NCBI GenBank assembly: GCA_910586065.1
Contig: CAJUGI010000002.1
Location: forward strand, 263,728 to 327,727
Source of the DNA: an uncultured Christensenella sp.
GTDB lineage: Bacteria > Bacillota > Clostridia > Christensenellales > Borkfalkiaceae
DNA length: 64,000 nucleotides
Direction: 5' to 3'
A program made the position numbers and the translations under genes. Positions 39,383 through 50,206 of the stretch are shown here, in pieces (positions within the stretch are counted from its first letter, which is position 1; every line of letters begins with the position of its first letter). The notes beneath the pieces are model-generated. The model did not search any database and was not told the origin of the DNA. It was given only the letters and a program-made list of their open reading frames with translations.

Positions 39383-40561
39383 CTATGCTTTGATTATTTC
39401 GGTCAAAAGTATTTTCTTAAAACCGAGTTTAATTTTGGTGCTTTTGCCGCTTCCGTTTAGCGTTGTTATTTTTTCGCTTATGGGGAGCGTCTTGTAAAGT
39501 TTGCCGTCGTAGTATAGCGCAACCTTCGTATATAGCCGATAACCCGAAAAATCGAGCGGGTCGATTACGGCGTTATTGTCGATTATGATATTATCGACGT
39601 ATCGGGCGTTTGCAAGTTCGTTGACGGCGTTAAACTGCGCGTCGGCTAAATACTCGGACTCGTAATATTTCGCCTTTACGGGGTATAATCTGCCCGCGAC
39701 GTTGCCGCTTGCGTCCGCCTGTACAATATCGTTGTTTTTCGTTCGGTAATAATACACGGTCGCAAGGGTGGACGGGCGGGGTTTATATTTCGGGATATAT
39801 ACGGGCGAGCCGTCGTCGTTAAATACGGGGTTGCCGTTTTCGTCGGTCTTTTGCGTGGTGGTGTAAACGATGTTGCCGTCCTCGTCCGTTTCGGGCGTGT
39901 CAACCTTGTATTTGATAGTTGCAACCGCTTTGTTTGTCGCGGTCGATGTAGTTGTCAACTCGTGTATAAAGTCGCTTAAATTGATTGTTACGCGGTCGTT
40001 ACACTTAACGAACGTAAAAACGATTTTGCCCGCCGCCACGTTATAAAAACTTTCGATATTGTATTCGTAATATTTCAAGTAGCATTTCAAAAACTTGTAC
40101 GCGTTTACGAATTGATACGTCCCTTGCAAACTGCCGTATGTTTCGGTCGTATCGGTGTTGTCGGTCGGAATAATCACGTCGACGGGTATCAAACGCGTTG
40201 CCGCGTCCGCGCCGTTAAATACCGCCGCTTTTACCTTTTCAAAGATTTTCGATAACCGCGCGTCAAAACTGCCGTCGGCGGTAAAATCAAGCAATATTTC
40301 GGTGTCCCACAAAGTTTTGAAGTCGAGTCCTTTTACCTTGCGTTTGTTGTTTTCGGGGGTAACTTCGTCGGCAAAACAAGCGTATTGATAATTGCCCGCG
40401 TCGTCGTTCAAAACAACGATTTTTGCGTCGTTCACGTCCTCGTCGTTCACACCTTCGGCGGTAAAAGAGTCGTTATCGTAAACGCGCGTCGTCAAGTCAT
40501 ACGTTGCGTTGTCGACGTTCGTTATATGCCGTTTGTTTTCGTCGTAAATTGCTATATACAC
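39383..40561 (-). CDS. Tail-tip protein (copy B)
   Basis: Identical to 5940-7118. Confidence 0.6.
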   Translation of the reverse strand: MYIAIYDENKRHITNVDNATYDLTTRVYDNDSFTAEGVNDEDVNDAKIVVLNDDAGNYQYACFADEVTPENNKRKVKGLDFKTLWDTEILLDFTADGSFDARLSKIFEKVKAAVFNGADAATRLIPVDVIIPTDNTDTTETYGSLQGTYQFVNAYKFLKCYLKYYEYNIESFYNVAAGKIVFTFVKCNDRVTINLSDFIHELTTTSTATNKAVATIKYKVDTPETDEDGNIVYTTTQKTDENGNPVFNDDGSPVYIPKYKPRPSTLATVYYYRTKNNDIVQADASGNVAGRLYPVKAKYYESEYLADAQFNAVNELANARYVDNIIIDNNAVIDPLDFSGYRLYTKVALYYDGKLYKTLPISEKITTLNGSGKSTKIKLGFKKILLTEIIKA

Positions 40562-40573
40562 GCCGCCGCCCCC

Positions 40574-41431
40574 TTAATCGAATAAATAACGCTTTATCGA
40601 CATTTCGATTGTGCCGTCGTCGTCCGCCGTCATATTCGAGCCGATGTAATACTCGCCCTGCGGCAAGTATAAAAACGATTGCTTTGTTTTATCGGTAAGC
40701 CCGTAACCGTTCGACGTTGCGCCGCTGTCGGTGTCGGTAACGGTTATTTTTTTAGTAGTGGGGTCAATCAAAATTTCCGTGCCGTCGGTGTTGTTCGTCG
40801 ATAACGCTATTTCGGCAACGACGCGGTCGTTCATATCCGCCAAGTAAAGGCGGATATTTGCGGCGATGTCGCCCGTAATTTTTATGACGATAGGCGCGTC
40901 CACAAAAAACGGGTTTGATACCTTGTATTTGTTTTTGAAAACCATACCCGCAAAACCAAAAGGGAAGTGCAAGGGGAAGGCGGTATTTGCCGCGTCCGTG
41001 CGCTTCAACGCAAAAGATTGTTCGACGCGTTCGTACCAATACGTTTGACGGTCAAATACAAGCGTTTCGGCGAAAATGCCCTCCGCGTCGATTTCCGACT
41101 TCGGTATCGTGTTCAATACCACTTCGCAAAATTTGTCGGTAATTCCGTCGTTGTATTCAAACAAAAACGGCGATGTACCGCACTCCGCAAAGAATAACAA
41201 CAAACTTTTATAATTGCCGTAACCGTTCGAGCCGTCGGCGTTAAAATATACGGTTAGTTGTATTTGTTCAAAGTCGGGTTTTACGTTCGTTAAATGCTTG
41301 CCTTTTTCGCTTTCTTTGTACGATAGCGAGAATTTGTTGCCGAGTCCTTGCGGCTCGGCGGCAAGCGCGGTTTCGGTATTCAAGTCAAACGATTTCGATT
41401 TGTCGTAGGTGTGCAAAATAAATTTACGCAT
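40574..41431 (-). CDS. Distal tail protein (copy B)
   Basis: Identical to 7131-7988. Confidence 0.75.
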   Translation of the reverse strand: MRKFILHTYDKSKSFDLNTETALAAEPQGLGNKFSLSYKESEKGKHLTNVKPDFEQIQLTVYFNADGSNGYGNYKSLLLFFAECGTSPFLFEYNDGITDKFCEVVLNTIPKSEIDAEGIFAETLVFDRQTYWYERVEQSFALKRTDAANTAFPLHFPFGFAGMVFKNKYKVSNPFFVDAPIVIKITGDIAANIRLYLADMNDRVVAEIALSTNNTDGTEILIDPTTKKITVTDTDSGATSNGYGLTDKTKQSFLYLPQGEYYIGSNMTADDDGTIEMSIKRYLFD

Positions 41432-43593
41432 TACATCGCCTCCGCAAGTTTAATGTTGATGTCGCGTACAAGCGCGTCGGTGTCAACTTCGGCGGCATAG
41501 TTTTGTATAACGACTTGTATATTCTGCGTTTTGTTCGTGGTGGAGTTGTCGTAGTTGTAAGTATCGCCGTATGTGCCGCCGCTTCCGCCGTCGTAAACTG
41601 TACCGCCGCCGCCCACGTTCGACGTGTCGGGCGGTGTGCTGTCGATAATAGCGTTTACGTCGTCCATATCCTCGATGTCGCTTGTATCAATGCGTAACTT
41701 TACTTCGGCAATGCGGTCGATGTGTACGCCAAGCCAACCGAGCGCACCGTTTACGCCGTCGATAAGCCCGTTTATAATGCCGATTACAAAATTGATTGCG
41801 TCCTCGATAAAACCGAGTACAAAGTTGATTACTTTTACAACGCCGTTAAATATCGTCGTAACGACTTTGCCGAAAAGCGAAAAAAGCGGCGTAAGCCAAC
41901 CGAGCAACGTGCCAAGCACTTTTAACGGCACTTGCAACGCCTGTAAACAAAGTTTAATCGGGATAAGCGCGACGCTTAAAAGCGGTTGTAATACGCTAAA
42001 TAACGTCGATATAGCAATTTGTATCGGCATTAAAAACATATCGACCGCCATAGAGAGCATATCGAAAAGCGGTTGTAACAAGCCGAAAATCATTTGTATG
42101 ATTTCGACGAACGGTTGCAACGCCTCCGATACAAGATTGACGACGACCGCCAAGATACCGCCGACAAGGTCTATAATCGGCTGTATGATTTGCATTGCAA
42201 GGTCAAGCACTTGCATTACCGCGTCGAGCGCGGGTTTCAATGCTTGACCGATAACCGATACAAGGTTGTTTATCGCTTCGCGGAAGGCTTCGCAATGGTT
42301 GTACAAAATGACAAGTATTGCGACGATTGCCGCAATAATCAAAATTATCGGGTTAGCCGCAAGCGCGGTTAATTGCGCTTGTAGCGCGGGCAATATTTTT
42401 ATGATGTTGCCGACCGCGCCGATAAGTTTACCGATACCGAGCGTCAGCGGCGCAAGGGCGGCAACGACGAGCATTGCCTTTAACGCAAAAGATTGTTGCG
42501 CGACCGATAAGCCGTTAAACCACTCCGCGAGCCGTTGTAATTTTGGTATCAAGTTTGTTTGTATGTTTTCGGCGAGCCGTTGCATAAGCGGCGCAAGGGC
42601 TGTCCCGATTTGCAAGCCGACGTTTTTAATCGACTCCTTCAGCAAAAAAAACGTGTCGTCAAGCGTTGCAAGCGCGGCGACCTGTTCGTTCGATAAATAG
42701 CCGATTTGTTCAAATTCGCCCCTAAACTGCGCGATTGCGTCCGTCCCTGCGTTAAGATACGGCAACATTTGATTTGCGACCTTGTCGCCAAAAATCTCGT
42801 TTGCGTATGCCGCTTGCAAGGTTTTGTCCTGCATATTCGATAAAGCGTCGATAATGCCGTCAAACATCGCCTCTTTGCTTTCAAATTCGGCGATGTTTAA
42901 GCCGAGCGATTGTAACGCTTGCGACGCGGTGTTCATTGTACCCGTCGACAAGTCAAGCATTGCGGCGCGGGCTTTTATCATTGCTTTTTCAAAGACGCTC
43001 CACTCGACCCCGCATTGCGCCGTTATGTATTGATATTCTTGTACTTTTTCGGCGGATATTCCGAGCCGTAACGCAAGGTCGTCGACCGCCGCGCCCGCGC
43101 TTGCCGCCGCGACGTTTAAGCCGCCGAGCGCGGTAACGCCCGCCGCCGCGAGTGTGGATAGGGGAGTCAACGCTTGCCCGACGCCCGTAATTGCGTCGCC
43201 GACTTTCGATACTTGATTACCGAGTTGTGTAAACTTGATAGTGTTTATTTTTTCGAGTTGCTGTTGCAACTGCTGTCCTTGCAATTCGGTTTTTGCGAGT
43301 TCGGCTTGCAATTTGCGGTATGCGTCGGTGTCGACGTTTCCCGACTCTTCCAAGTACGCCAAACGGCGGCGCAACAAGTCCGCCGTCGCCGCCGTTTGGT
43401 CGATTGCCTGTTGAGCGACCTTTTGCGCCCGCGCGAATTTATCCGCGTCAAACTTTAATTCGAGGCTTTTTTGCAAGGCGTTTAATTCGGTTTGCGTCGC
43501 TTTCGCTTCGTTCCGCGCGTTTTTCAATTCTTTGTTAAACGTCGACGCGTCCGCGCCGATTTCAACCGTTAAGCCGCGAATATTGTCCGCCAT
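41431..43593 (-). CDS. Tape measure protein (copy B)
   Basis: Identical to the 720-residue protein at 7988-10150. Confidence 0.92.
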   Translation of the reverse strand: MADNIRGLTVEIGADASTFNKELKNARNEAKATQTELNALQKSLELKFDADKFARAQKVAQQAIDQTAATADLLRRRLAYLEESGNVDTDAYRKLQAELAKTELQGQQLQQQLEKINTIKFTQLGNQVSKVGDAITGVGQALTPLSTLAAAGVTALGGLNVAAASAGAAVDDLALRLGISAEKVQEYQYITAQCGVEWSVFEKAMIKARAAMLDLSTGTMNTASQALQSLGLNIAEFESKEAMFDGIIDALSNMQDKTLQAAYANEIFGDKVANQMLPYLNAGTDAIAQFRGEFEQIGYLSNEQVAALATLDDTFFLLKESIKNVGLQIGTALAPLMQRLAENIQTNLIPKLQRLAEWFNGLSVAQQSFALKAMLVVAALAPLTLGIGKLIGAVGNIIKILPALQAQLTALAANPIILIIAAIVAILVILYNHCEAFREAINNLVSVIGQALKPALDAVMQVLDLAMQIIQPIIDLVGGILAVVVNLVSEALQPFVEIIQMIFGLLQPLFDMLSMAVDMFLMPIQIAISTLFSVLQPLLSVALIPIKLCLQALQVPLKVLGTLLGWLTPLFSLFGKVVTTIFNGVVKVINFVLGFIEDAINFVIGIINGLIDGVNGALGWLGVHIDRIAEVKLRIDTSDIEDMDDVNAIIDSTPPDTSNVGGGGTVYDGGSGGTYGDTYNYDNSTTNKTQNIQVVIQNYAAEVDTDALVRDINIKLAEAM

Positions 43594-43597
43594 AGTG

Positions 43598-44298
43598 TTA
43601 GCCTCCTTTTAAGAATTTGACCGCTTCCGCCGCCGATACATCGCGCACAACGCGGTTGCCGTTTTTACTTTTCGATTTCTGCGTTTGTTCTATCGCGTGT
43701 TTTAAGTTCGCAATATCAATCGACATAATCAAAACGTAAAGGTCGTTAAAATGTGAATTTGTGATAATTGCGTCGGGTATTCTATGCTCGACGCACTTTT
43801 GCGCAATGGTTATGTATCGCGGCACGGTCAAGGGTTTTGCGGCTTCGGGGCGCGGGTTTAATTTCGCGTATATTCCCGATAGCCGCGTATATTCTTGACC
43901 GTGCTCTATGAGTTTTTTGCGCTTGCCGCCGCCTTTAACGCGATTTCAAAAACAAACTTTATCTTGTCTAAAAGCCGCGTCAAGCACTCGCCGCCCGATA
44001 TATCGAAAAGGCGCAAAAACGCGCCGAAGTCGGCGATTTCGTCGCTTACGATAAAGCAATAAACCGCCTTTAAGTTCGACATAAGGTAAGCGGGGTTTTT
44101 CGCGCCCTTGTCGCCGATACGCTCAACGTATGCAAAAAGCGTTTCGTTTTTCGCGTTCGCGGGGAAGTTCTCTTCCCAACGCTTCTCGGCAAAAAGCGAT
44201 ACGTCGATTTGCACCTTGATGTCGCGCGTTTTATGGATAAGTTCGCCCTTCGTTTCGTCGAGCGTGGTTTCAAACACGGGTAAAGTGGTATTTATCAT
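43598..44298 (-). CDS. Tail assembly chaperone gpGT-like, -1 frameshift (copy B)
   Basis: Same slippery A AAA AAC, here at 43912-43918, as in 10155-10855. Confidence 0.85.
43906..44298 (-). CDS. Tail assembly chaperone gpG-like (copy B)
   Basis: Identical to 10463-10855. Confidence 0.8.
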   Translation of the reverse strand: MINTTLPVFETTLDETKGELIHKTRDIKVQIDVSLFAEKRWEENFPANAKNETLFAYVERIGDKGAKNPAYLMSNLKAVYCFIVSDEIADFGAFLRLFDISGGECLTRLLDKIKFVFEIALKAAASAKNS

Positions 44299-44312
44299 AT
44301 TGCCGCCTCCGA

Positions 44313-44951
44313 TTATGCCGCTTTCATTTTCGGCACAATGACCGTACTGCCGAAGTCCGCGTAACCTTCCATATCGGGCGTTTTCGTCAACTGCCATACG
44401 AGGCGGTTGTTGCCTTTTTCGTCGACGTAAACCTTGCCGTCCGCCGCAAGTACCTTGATACCCTTGATTTTGAGCGGGGTATCGAACGAGGACTCGTTGA
44501 TTTCGCCGTTGTTTTGGTCGTAACTTTCCGACGGGCGCGTGGACGTTACGCCGTACAACATACATTTTGCGACCGATATTTTGTTGTCGCCGTCCATTTC
44601 GCATATTTCAAAATAAACGACGTGCGGCGTGTTTTTGGTCGGCTTGATGTCGGCAAGCCCGTTTTCAAGCAAGATTTTACGCCCGCACGCGATTTCGTAA
44701 GCGTTGCAAATGTTGTTTTGCGTGAGCGTTCCCGTCTTGCCTTTTTCGTTGACGTAGTGGATAATGCACTCGCCGTCGCCGTAAACTTCCTTTTCGGACG
44801 AGTCGGTTTCAAGTGCCATTTTCGTTGACGTACCCATAGACACAAAGTCGCCCCAACCGCCGTCGGGCGTGGGGAAGGCGTACTTCGCGTTGCGGATATT
44901 AAAACGAATAAGATTTTGCGCGGGTGTAGCCGCCGCGTTTGTGTTTGCCAT
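44313..44951 (-). CDS. Major tail protein (copy B)
   Basis: Identical to 10870-11508. Confidence 0.8.
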   Translation of the reverse strand: MANTNAAATPAQNLIRFNIRNAKYAFPTPDGGWGDFVSMGTSTKMALETDSSEKEVYGDGECIIHYVNEKGKTGTLTQNNICNAYEIACGRKILLENGLADIKPTKNTPHVVYFEICEMDGDNKISVAKCMLYGVTSTRPSESYDQNNGEINESSFDTPLKIKGIKVLAADGKVYVDEKGNNRLVWQLTKTPDMEGYADFGSTVIVPKMKAA

Positions 44952-44953
44952 TG

Positions 44954-45388
44954 TTATTTACCTCCGTTTTTAATGGTGTTTTTGATTGCTTCAAAGATTT
45001 GCGGCTCGGTTTCGTCAAAACATCGGCGTATAAAACCGTTGTGCGGGTTGTCGCTGTATTCAAGCACGTTCGACAACGGTACGCCGCTTCGCGCTTCGCC
45101 TTTCGAGCCGTCTTTCGTTTTACGGCGCACGTCGCCGCTTGCAACGCGCGTATTGCCGACGTAGCGGCGGTCTTTGTACTTTGTCTTGATTTGCCAAGAC
45201 TGCGCCATTTCGCCCGTGTCGCGGGGCGTTACGGCTTCGACCGCGCTTTTGAAAACCTCCGCGCCGCGCTGTACCGCCTGTTGCCTTGCTTCAAAATTTG
45301 TGTGTTGAAAATCGGTTAAAATTTCCGTCAACACGTCGGGCAATTCGCCGAGCGGAATATGCCCCGTCGATATGCCTTTATTAGCCAT
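44954..45388 (-). CDS. HK97 gp10-like tail component (copy B)
   Basis: Identical to 11511-11945. Confidence 0.8.
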   Translation of the reverse strand: MANKGISTGHIPLGELPDVLTEILTDFQHTNFEARQQAVQRGAEVFKSAVEAVTPRDTGEMAQSWQIKTKYKDRRYVGNTRVASGDVRRKTKDGSKGEARSGVPLSNVLEYSDNPHNGFIRRCFDETEPQIFEAIKNTIKNGGK

Positions 45389-45794
45389 AATCAACCGCCC
45401 CGATGTACACAAATTCGATGTTTACGCCGCGATACGGGTTATTGCTGTCGGGTATATCGCTTTCGTCGTTTGCAATAGCAAAATGCGGGTCTTGCAATAC
45501 GGCGCGTTTGATAGCCTTTAAGCGTTCGTCAATGCCCGAATAGCGGGGGTCGGTCTTTTCGTACAAGTAATAGTAATTCACGTCGATGTACACGCGGCGC
45601 GTCTTTGCTTTGCCGTCGCCGTATGTTTTCGGGCGATTTGATACGATTTTATAAACGACGTACTCGTCGCCGTTTACCTCGACTTGCGAATTTGCGATAT
45701 TATCCGCTTCAACCCGCCGCAAGTGGTTTGATAAAACGCCGAACGGTAAAAGGGTTTCGTCGAGTATTTGTTGCATTATCGCCGTTACGTTCAT
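45381..45794 (-). CDS. Tail completion protein (copy B)
   Basis: Identical to 11938-12351. Confidence 0.6.
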   Translation of the reverse strand: MNVTAIMQQILDETLLPFGVLSNHLRRVEADNIANSQVEVNGDEYVVYKIVSNRPKTYGDGKAKTRRVYIDVNYYYLYEKTDPRYSGIDERLKAIKRAVLQDPHFAIANDESDIPDSNNPYRGVNIEFVYIGAVDYG

Positions 45795-46204
45795 TATTTG
45801 CCCTCGTACTTTTTGACTTGTAGTTCAATCATTTTGCATTGTTCGAGGTAGTTATCCGCCGCCCCTGCAAGACAAAACGTATGCGCGTCGTCGCGTTTGC
45901 CGTGTAAATAAATTCGCACGTCCTTTGTGATGAGCGCGTCGTAAAGTGCTTTTACGAACGGCAAGCGCAAGCGGGCGGGGCGTATAACGCCGTCGGCTTG
46001 CTGTTGCGTCGCCGCTTGCCCGTATGCGTTCAACCATTCGCAATAAAAGCAATCGGTCATTATAGGCGAGCCGTCGTCGGCTTCGCCTATTTTGACCGCG
46101 ATTGTTTCCCACGTTGTCGCCGCGCCGCTTCCTGCAATATGCGTCGTGCGTTGTACGGCGAATTTGACAAGCGTGCGCCGTTCCTTGACCGTTTGCTTTG
46201 CCAT
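45794..46204 (-). CDS. Head closure protein (copy B)
   Basis: Identical to 12351-12761. Confidence 0.55.
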   Translation of the reverse strand: MAKQTVKERRTLVKFAVQRTTHIAGSGAATTWETIAVKIGEADDGSPIMTDCFYCEWLNAYGQAATQQQADGVIRPARLRLPFVKALYDALITKDVRIYLHGKRDDAHTFCLAGAADNYLEQCKMIELQVKKYEGK

Positions 46205-46205
46205 A

Positions 46206-46463
46206 TTACCTCCGCAACTGCACAATAAGCGCGACAACCATACCGTCCTTCTTGATTACGTCGTCGGGCGTTCCTTTATCGAACGCGTCGGCGAAAAGTG
46301 CTTTGACCGCACGCGCACGTTGCGTCGATAAACGCTCTTGCGGCACGCCGCTGTCGAGCATAAATTCCTCCGCCGTCTTTATGTAGCCTTGTACGGTTTG
46401 TTTTAATTGCGGGTCTGCGTCATAGTAGCCCAATTTGTATAAGATTTCGTCGACTTCTTGCAT
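46206..46463 (-). CDS. Head-tail connector (copy B)
   Basis: Identical to 12763-13020. Confidence 0.6.
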   Translation of the reverse strand: MQEVDEILYKLGYYDADPQLKQTVQGYIKTAEEFMLDSGVPQERLSTQRARAVKALFADAFDKGTPDDVIKKDGMVVALIVQLRR

Positions 46464-46531
46464 TTCGACCTCCTAACGTAATACCGTTTCGTATCGGCTC
46501 TTGCGCCGACCCGCAACCAAAAACCGAATTA

Positions 46532-47737
46532 TCAAGCCTTCGCCGCTTTCTGCACGGTCATAAAGCCGTTGTACATCGCGGGCGAGCCGCCGCACATTAC
46601 CGACGCTTTGAATACGGTAACGCCCTGCTTGAATTTGTACTCGGTCGATTTCAAGACTTCGATGTCGGCGAAGTACGCCAATTCGTAGCCTTTCAATTTG
46701 CCGTAAATCAAGTAGGGGTCGCCCGCCTTGACCGCGCCGAAGGCGGCAAGTTTCGACGTGCAAACAAACGGTATGCCGTTTATCGTTCCCGAATTTCCGC
46801 GTACAACGATGTCGTATGCGCGGCGTTTGTCCGTTCCCTTGACTTTCGCAAATTCTTTGAGCGTCAATTTGTTGAGTACAAGGTAAGCGTCGCCTTCGAC
46901 ATCTTCGTCGCCGCCATAATCGAAAATGATGTTGTCGAGCGTGTTTTCGTCGACGGTGGCAACGGTTTTACGCTGTGCCGCCGTGATAATGCTCGCGGGG
47001 GCGTTTACAATGCCGACAAGTTCGTCCGTGCCGCTTCCGCCGATTATCTGTCCGATAATCTTTTTACGCAACGCACCGACGACGGCGTTGCTAACTTCCG
47101 CGTCGTACCGCGCGGCGGGCAACTTTTCGACTTCCTCGTTGACTTCGGCGTAAGCCGTGATTTTGACCTTGTTAATCGACGCATAGTCGAACGTCGGCTC
47201 TGCGGTGGTTGCGTCCGCGCCTTCGGCGGTAATGCCGCCCTCGCTGATAGTCTTTGCAAAAGGCTTCTTGTAACTTTCCGCGCCCGTGCCTTCGAGGTGT
47301 ACTTCGTTGACAAGCGTGTCAAGCGTTCCGACCTGTTCAAACGCGGGCGTGATGTCGCCGCTTGCAACCGTGCCGAGAGCCGTAGACGTGGACGCGACGG
47401 CGCGATGTTCGATATACACCTTTTCGCCGTTTTTAAGCGCATTTCCGCGCGTTTCGATTACTTCCGCATTTGCGGCGGTGCGCTTCTGCGCGTCGACCTG
47501 TGCGTCGTCGTGTACAACGACGGGAGCGGGGGCGGGTGCGCCGCCATTTGCGGGGCGTGCCGCGCGTTTTTCCTCTTCGGCTTTTGCGTCCGCTTCGTCC
47601 CTGCGCAATTCCGTTACGGTGTAGTTGATTGCTTCAACCCTTGCGCGAATTTCCGCAAGACGCTCGGCGGTGGTTTCGGGTTTTGCCGCTTCCTGCAAAA
47701 GGGCGGCACGCTCTTCGAGCAACTGTTTGATGTTCAT
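46532..47737 (-). CDS. Major capsid protein (copy B)
   Basis: Identical to 13089-14294. Confidence 0.92.
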   Translation of the reverse strand: MNIKQLLEERAALLQEAAKPETTAERLAEIRARVEAINYTVTELRRDEADAKAEEEKRAARPANGGAPAPAPVVVHDDAQVDAQKRTAANAEVIETRGNALKNGEKVYIEHRAVASTSTALGTVASGDITPAFEQVGTLDTLVNEVHLEGTGAESYKKPFAKTISEGGITAEGADATTAEPTFDYASINKVKITAYAEVNEEVEKLPAARYDAEVSNAVVGALRKKIIGQIIGGSGTDELVGIVNAPASIITAAQRKTVATVDENTLDNIIFDYGGDEDVEGDAYLVLNKLTLKEFAKVKGTDKRRAYDIVVRGNSGTINGIPFVCTSKLAAFGAVKAGDPYLIYGKLKGYELAYFADIEVLKSTEYKFKQGVTVFKASVMCGGSPAMYNGFMTVQKAAKA

Positions 47738-48426
47738 AGTGTTTTTTGTTCCTCCACAAAAATAAATTTTTCTTTCGCAAGTTGTAACGCCGCTTGCGAG
47801 TCGGCGGTTTGCCGCCTTTGTTCATTTTCCAACGCCGACGCCTTTGCGTTATCCAACGCAATTTTGTCGTTATCCAACGAGGCGGGGGAGCGGGCATATA
47901 TCGAAGTTTGCGGGTATGCGCCGTCGTTTACGGCACTAACCTCGAAAACCTTTGATATTTTGGTAATTCGGCGCGTCGGCATATCCGTATCGAGGTCGCG
48001 CCATTCGTAGCCCGATACCAAAACGCCGAACGCAAAAGACATATCTTCAATGTCGCCGCGTGTAACCGCCGAGCAAAGTTCGCGGGCGGTCGCGTTGTTT
48101 TCAATATCGAGCGTTGTTTTGATGTGTAAACCGTCGGGCTTGATTTCAACGTCCATAGTCGACCGCTTCCCGCGCCTGTGGCGTGCAAGTGGTATCATTC
48201 CGTCGTCGTGGTTTACCATAAACTTGATGTCGGATATATCCGCGTCGTCGAGCGCGTGCGGGTCGATTTCCTCGTAAAACAAGTCGCCGATTGCCGTCCG
48301 TTGATTGAATACAATCGGGCAACCTTCGATTACGCCCTTTAACGGGTCGATTTGCGCGGGGTTTCCGTCGGGCGCGGCGCGTTTGATGTACTGCGGCGCG
48401 GTGTACGGTTTGATTTCGTTGGGCAT
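47734..48426 (-). CDS. Prohead protease (copy B)
   Basis: Identical to 14291-14983; His73 and Ser130 present. Confidence 0.92.
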   Translation of the reverse strand: MPNEIKPYTAPQYIKRAAPDGNPAQIDPLKGVIEGCPIVFNQRTAIGDLFYEEIDPHALDDADISDIKFMVNHDDGMIPLARHRRGKRSTMDVEIKPDGLHIKTTLDIENNATARELCSAVTRGDIEDMSFAFGVLVSGYEWRDLDTDMPTRRITKISKVFEVSAVNDGAYPQTSIYARSPASLDNDKIALDNAKASALENEQRRQTADSQAALQLAKEKFIFVEEQKTL

Positions 48427-49706
48427 TATTCGTCGTCCTCCTTGCTTTGTTTCGGCGCGGCGGGCTTCTTGCCTTGCGACAACGCCGTTAATTGATAGGT
48501 ATTTGCGATTGATACGTCGATGTAGTTCAACGATACGCGGGTCGGCTCGTCGTCGGGGTCATAGCCCAACAATTCGCGCCGTTCGGGGCGGGATAGTAGC
48601 GCGTCCTCTTGCGTTGCTTTTGCGATTTCCAACCGACGCGCGAACGATAGCGATTGCACAATTTTATCGTAAAACTTTATCGTGCGCCCGTATGCGAGTT
48701 GCTTCGACGTAAAGAGCGTTATTTTCATAGCGTTGACAATCGTCATAAGCAACGGCTCGACCGCCGTTTGATAAAACGCCGTAAAGTCGTCGTCGGTGTA
48801 TTTACCGAGATATATCGGCACACTAACGCCGAATACCGACAAAATTTCGTCGCGCAAAAAGGTTAAAACGGTTTGCGGTATATCCTGCGCCGCAATTTGT
48901 ATCGGCGTAAATTGCGACTCGTAGTCGGTCGCAACAATGCCGAGTTCGCTGTTAAATAAATGGTTTTCAAATTCTTTGCGGGATATTTCTCGTTTGTCCG
49001 CTTCCGCAACGGTATTCATTGTCAAAACGCCGTGCAACGATAAGGACGCTTCGAGCGACTTCGGTATCGCTTCTTGTATGACGTGCAATGTTTGTAAGTT
49101 TTTGAGAATTGCCCGCCAATCGGCGCGACCGTCTGCGTCGCCGCCTAAATATGGGTTTGCGCCGTAACCGAGCCGCAAGTGAATTAAATCGCTATACGGC
49201 AAGTCAAGCGTTACGCCGCCGCCCGTCGTGCTTTGCAATTCCGCCCGCATTTCGTCGCCCGCATAGTAGAGTTTTACGCGGGCTTTTTCCAACGGATAAA
49301 AACCGCGCGTAACGCGCTTGACATAGTCTTTGCCGTCAACCTTTATCGGCACTTCGTCATACGCCCAATAAATAAAACAATTTCGATTGACGAGCGTTAT
49401 GTACGCGATTTTATATAAAAAATCTTTAAGCCCGCACATCGGGTTGACGCGACCGAGTAAAACGCTATTGATGTCGTCGTCCGCAACCGTTACGCGGTGC
49501 GGGTTTTGCGTTTCCGTAACCGACTTGATACTGCATTTTGATACTTCCTCGCAAACGCGATGTATCGCCGTTTTTACGATGTCCGACGCGGTAACGTCTT
49601 TGCCGAACGACGAAAATAAAACCGTGTTTGCGTTCACAACGCGGTTGTATGCGGTCGGTCTATCCCAACCGAGCAAATTGTGTATAGCGTTTTTAAGCGT
49701 TGACAA
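48426..49706 (-). CDS. Portal protein (copy B)
   Basis: Identical to 14983-16263, with the same TTG start. Confidence 0.85.
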   Translation of the reverse strand: MSTLKNAIHNLLGWDRPTAYNRVVNANTVLFSSFGKDVTASDIVKTAIHRVCEEVSKCSIKSVTETQNPHRVTVADDDINSVLLGRVNPMCGLKDFLYKIAYITLVNRNCFIYWAYDEVPIKVDGKDYVKRVTRGFYPLEKARVKLYYAGDEMRAELQSTTGGGVTLDLPYSDLIHLRLGYGANPYLGGDADGRADWRAILKNLQTLHVIQEAIPKSLEASLSLHGVLTMNTVAEADKREISRKEFENHLFNSELGIVATDYESQFTPIQIAAQDIPQTVLTFLRDEILSVFGVSVPIYLGKYTDDDFTAFYQTAVEPLLMTIVNAMKITLFTSKQLAYGRTIKFYDKIVQSLSFARRLEIAKATQEDALLSRPERRELLGYDPDDEPTRVSLNYIDVSIANTYQLTALSQGKKPAAPKQSKEDDE

Positions 49707-50024
49707 TCGGCTTGCCTCCTTGCGAAAAATAACAAAAAAGTGCGCCGATATAGACGAGCAAAAATACTCGTGAATATCGGCGCACACACGTTTTTTTAAT
49801 GTGGCGATTAAAGGATAATCGCGGCGCACTCACCGCGTCGGCGGTGGATAATGCAATAATCAGACACCAACGGCGCACTCGCCCGAGCGGGCGGCAATAC
49901 AAGGCGATTGCGGCGCACTCACCGCGTCGGCGGTGGTGGTGCGTGTATTCAGTTTGACCGCATTATAACTCGGCGGGCGGGGCGAAGTCAACGGTTTTTC
50001 GTTAAGATTTTTTAAGAAGTTTTT
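49707..50024 (-). promoter_or_regulatory. Repeat-containing portal leader (copy B)
   Basis: Second copy of 16264-16581, with all four CGGCGCAC motifs and the terminator stem (49734-49785). Confidence 0.75.
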
Positions 50025-50204
50025 TCACGGCTTGCGCGGCGGTATCGTGTATGTATATTCGCGGCGGCATTTCGGGCAAAGAAAAACCGCGTTAATCAAC
50101 CCGTCGCGCATATCGTATTTGCCGATTACGGCGCGATGTACGGGGCAACGCACGCTCCGCGTGTACCTTTCGTTTTGATTTTGCGGTGTTTTTTTGTCGT
50201 CCAT
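50025..50204 (-). CDS. Small zinc-ribbon protein (copy B)
   Basis: Identical to 16582-16761. Confidence 0.6.
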   Translation of the reverse strand: MDDKKTPQNQNERYTRSVRCPVHRAVIGKYDMRDGLINAVFLCPKCRREYTYTIPPRKP

Positions 50205-50206
50205 AT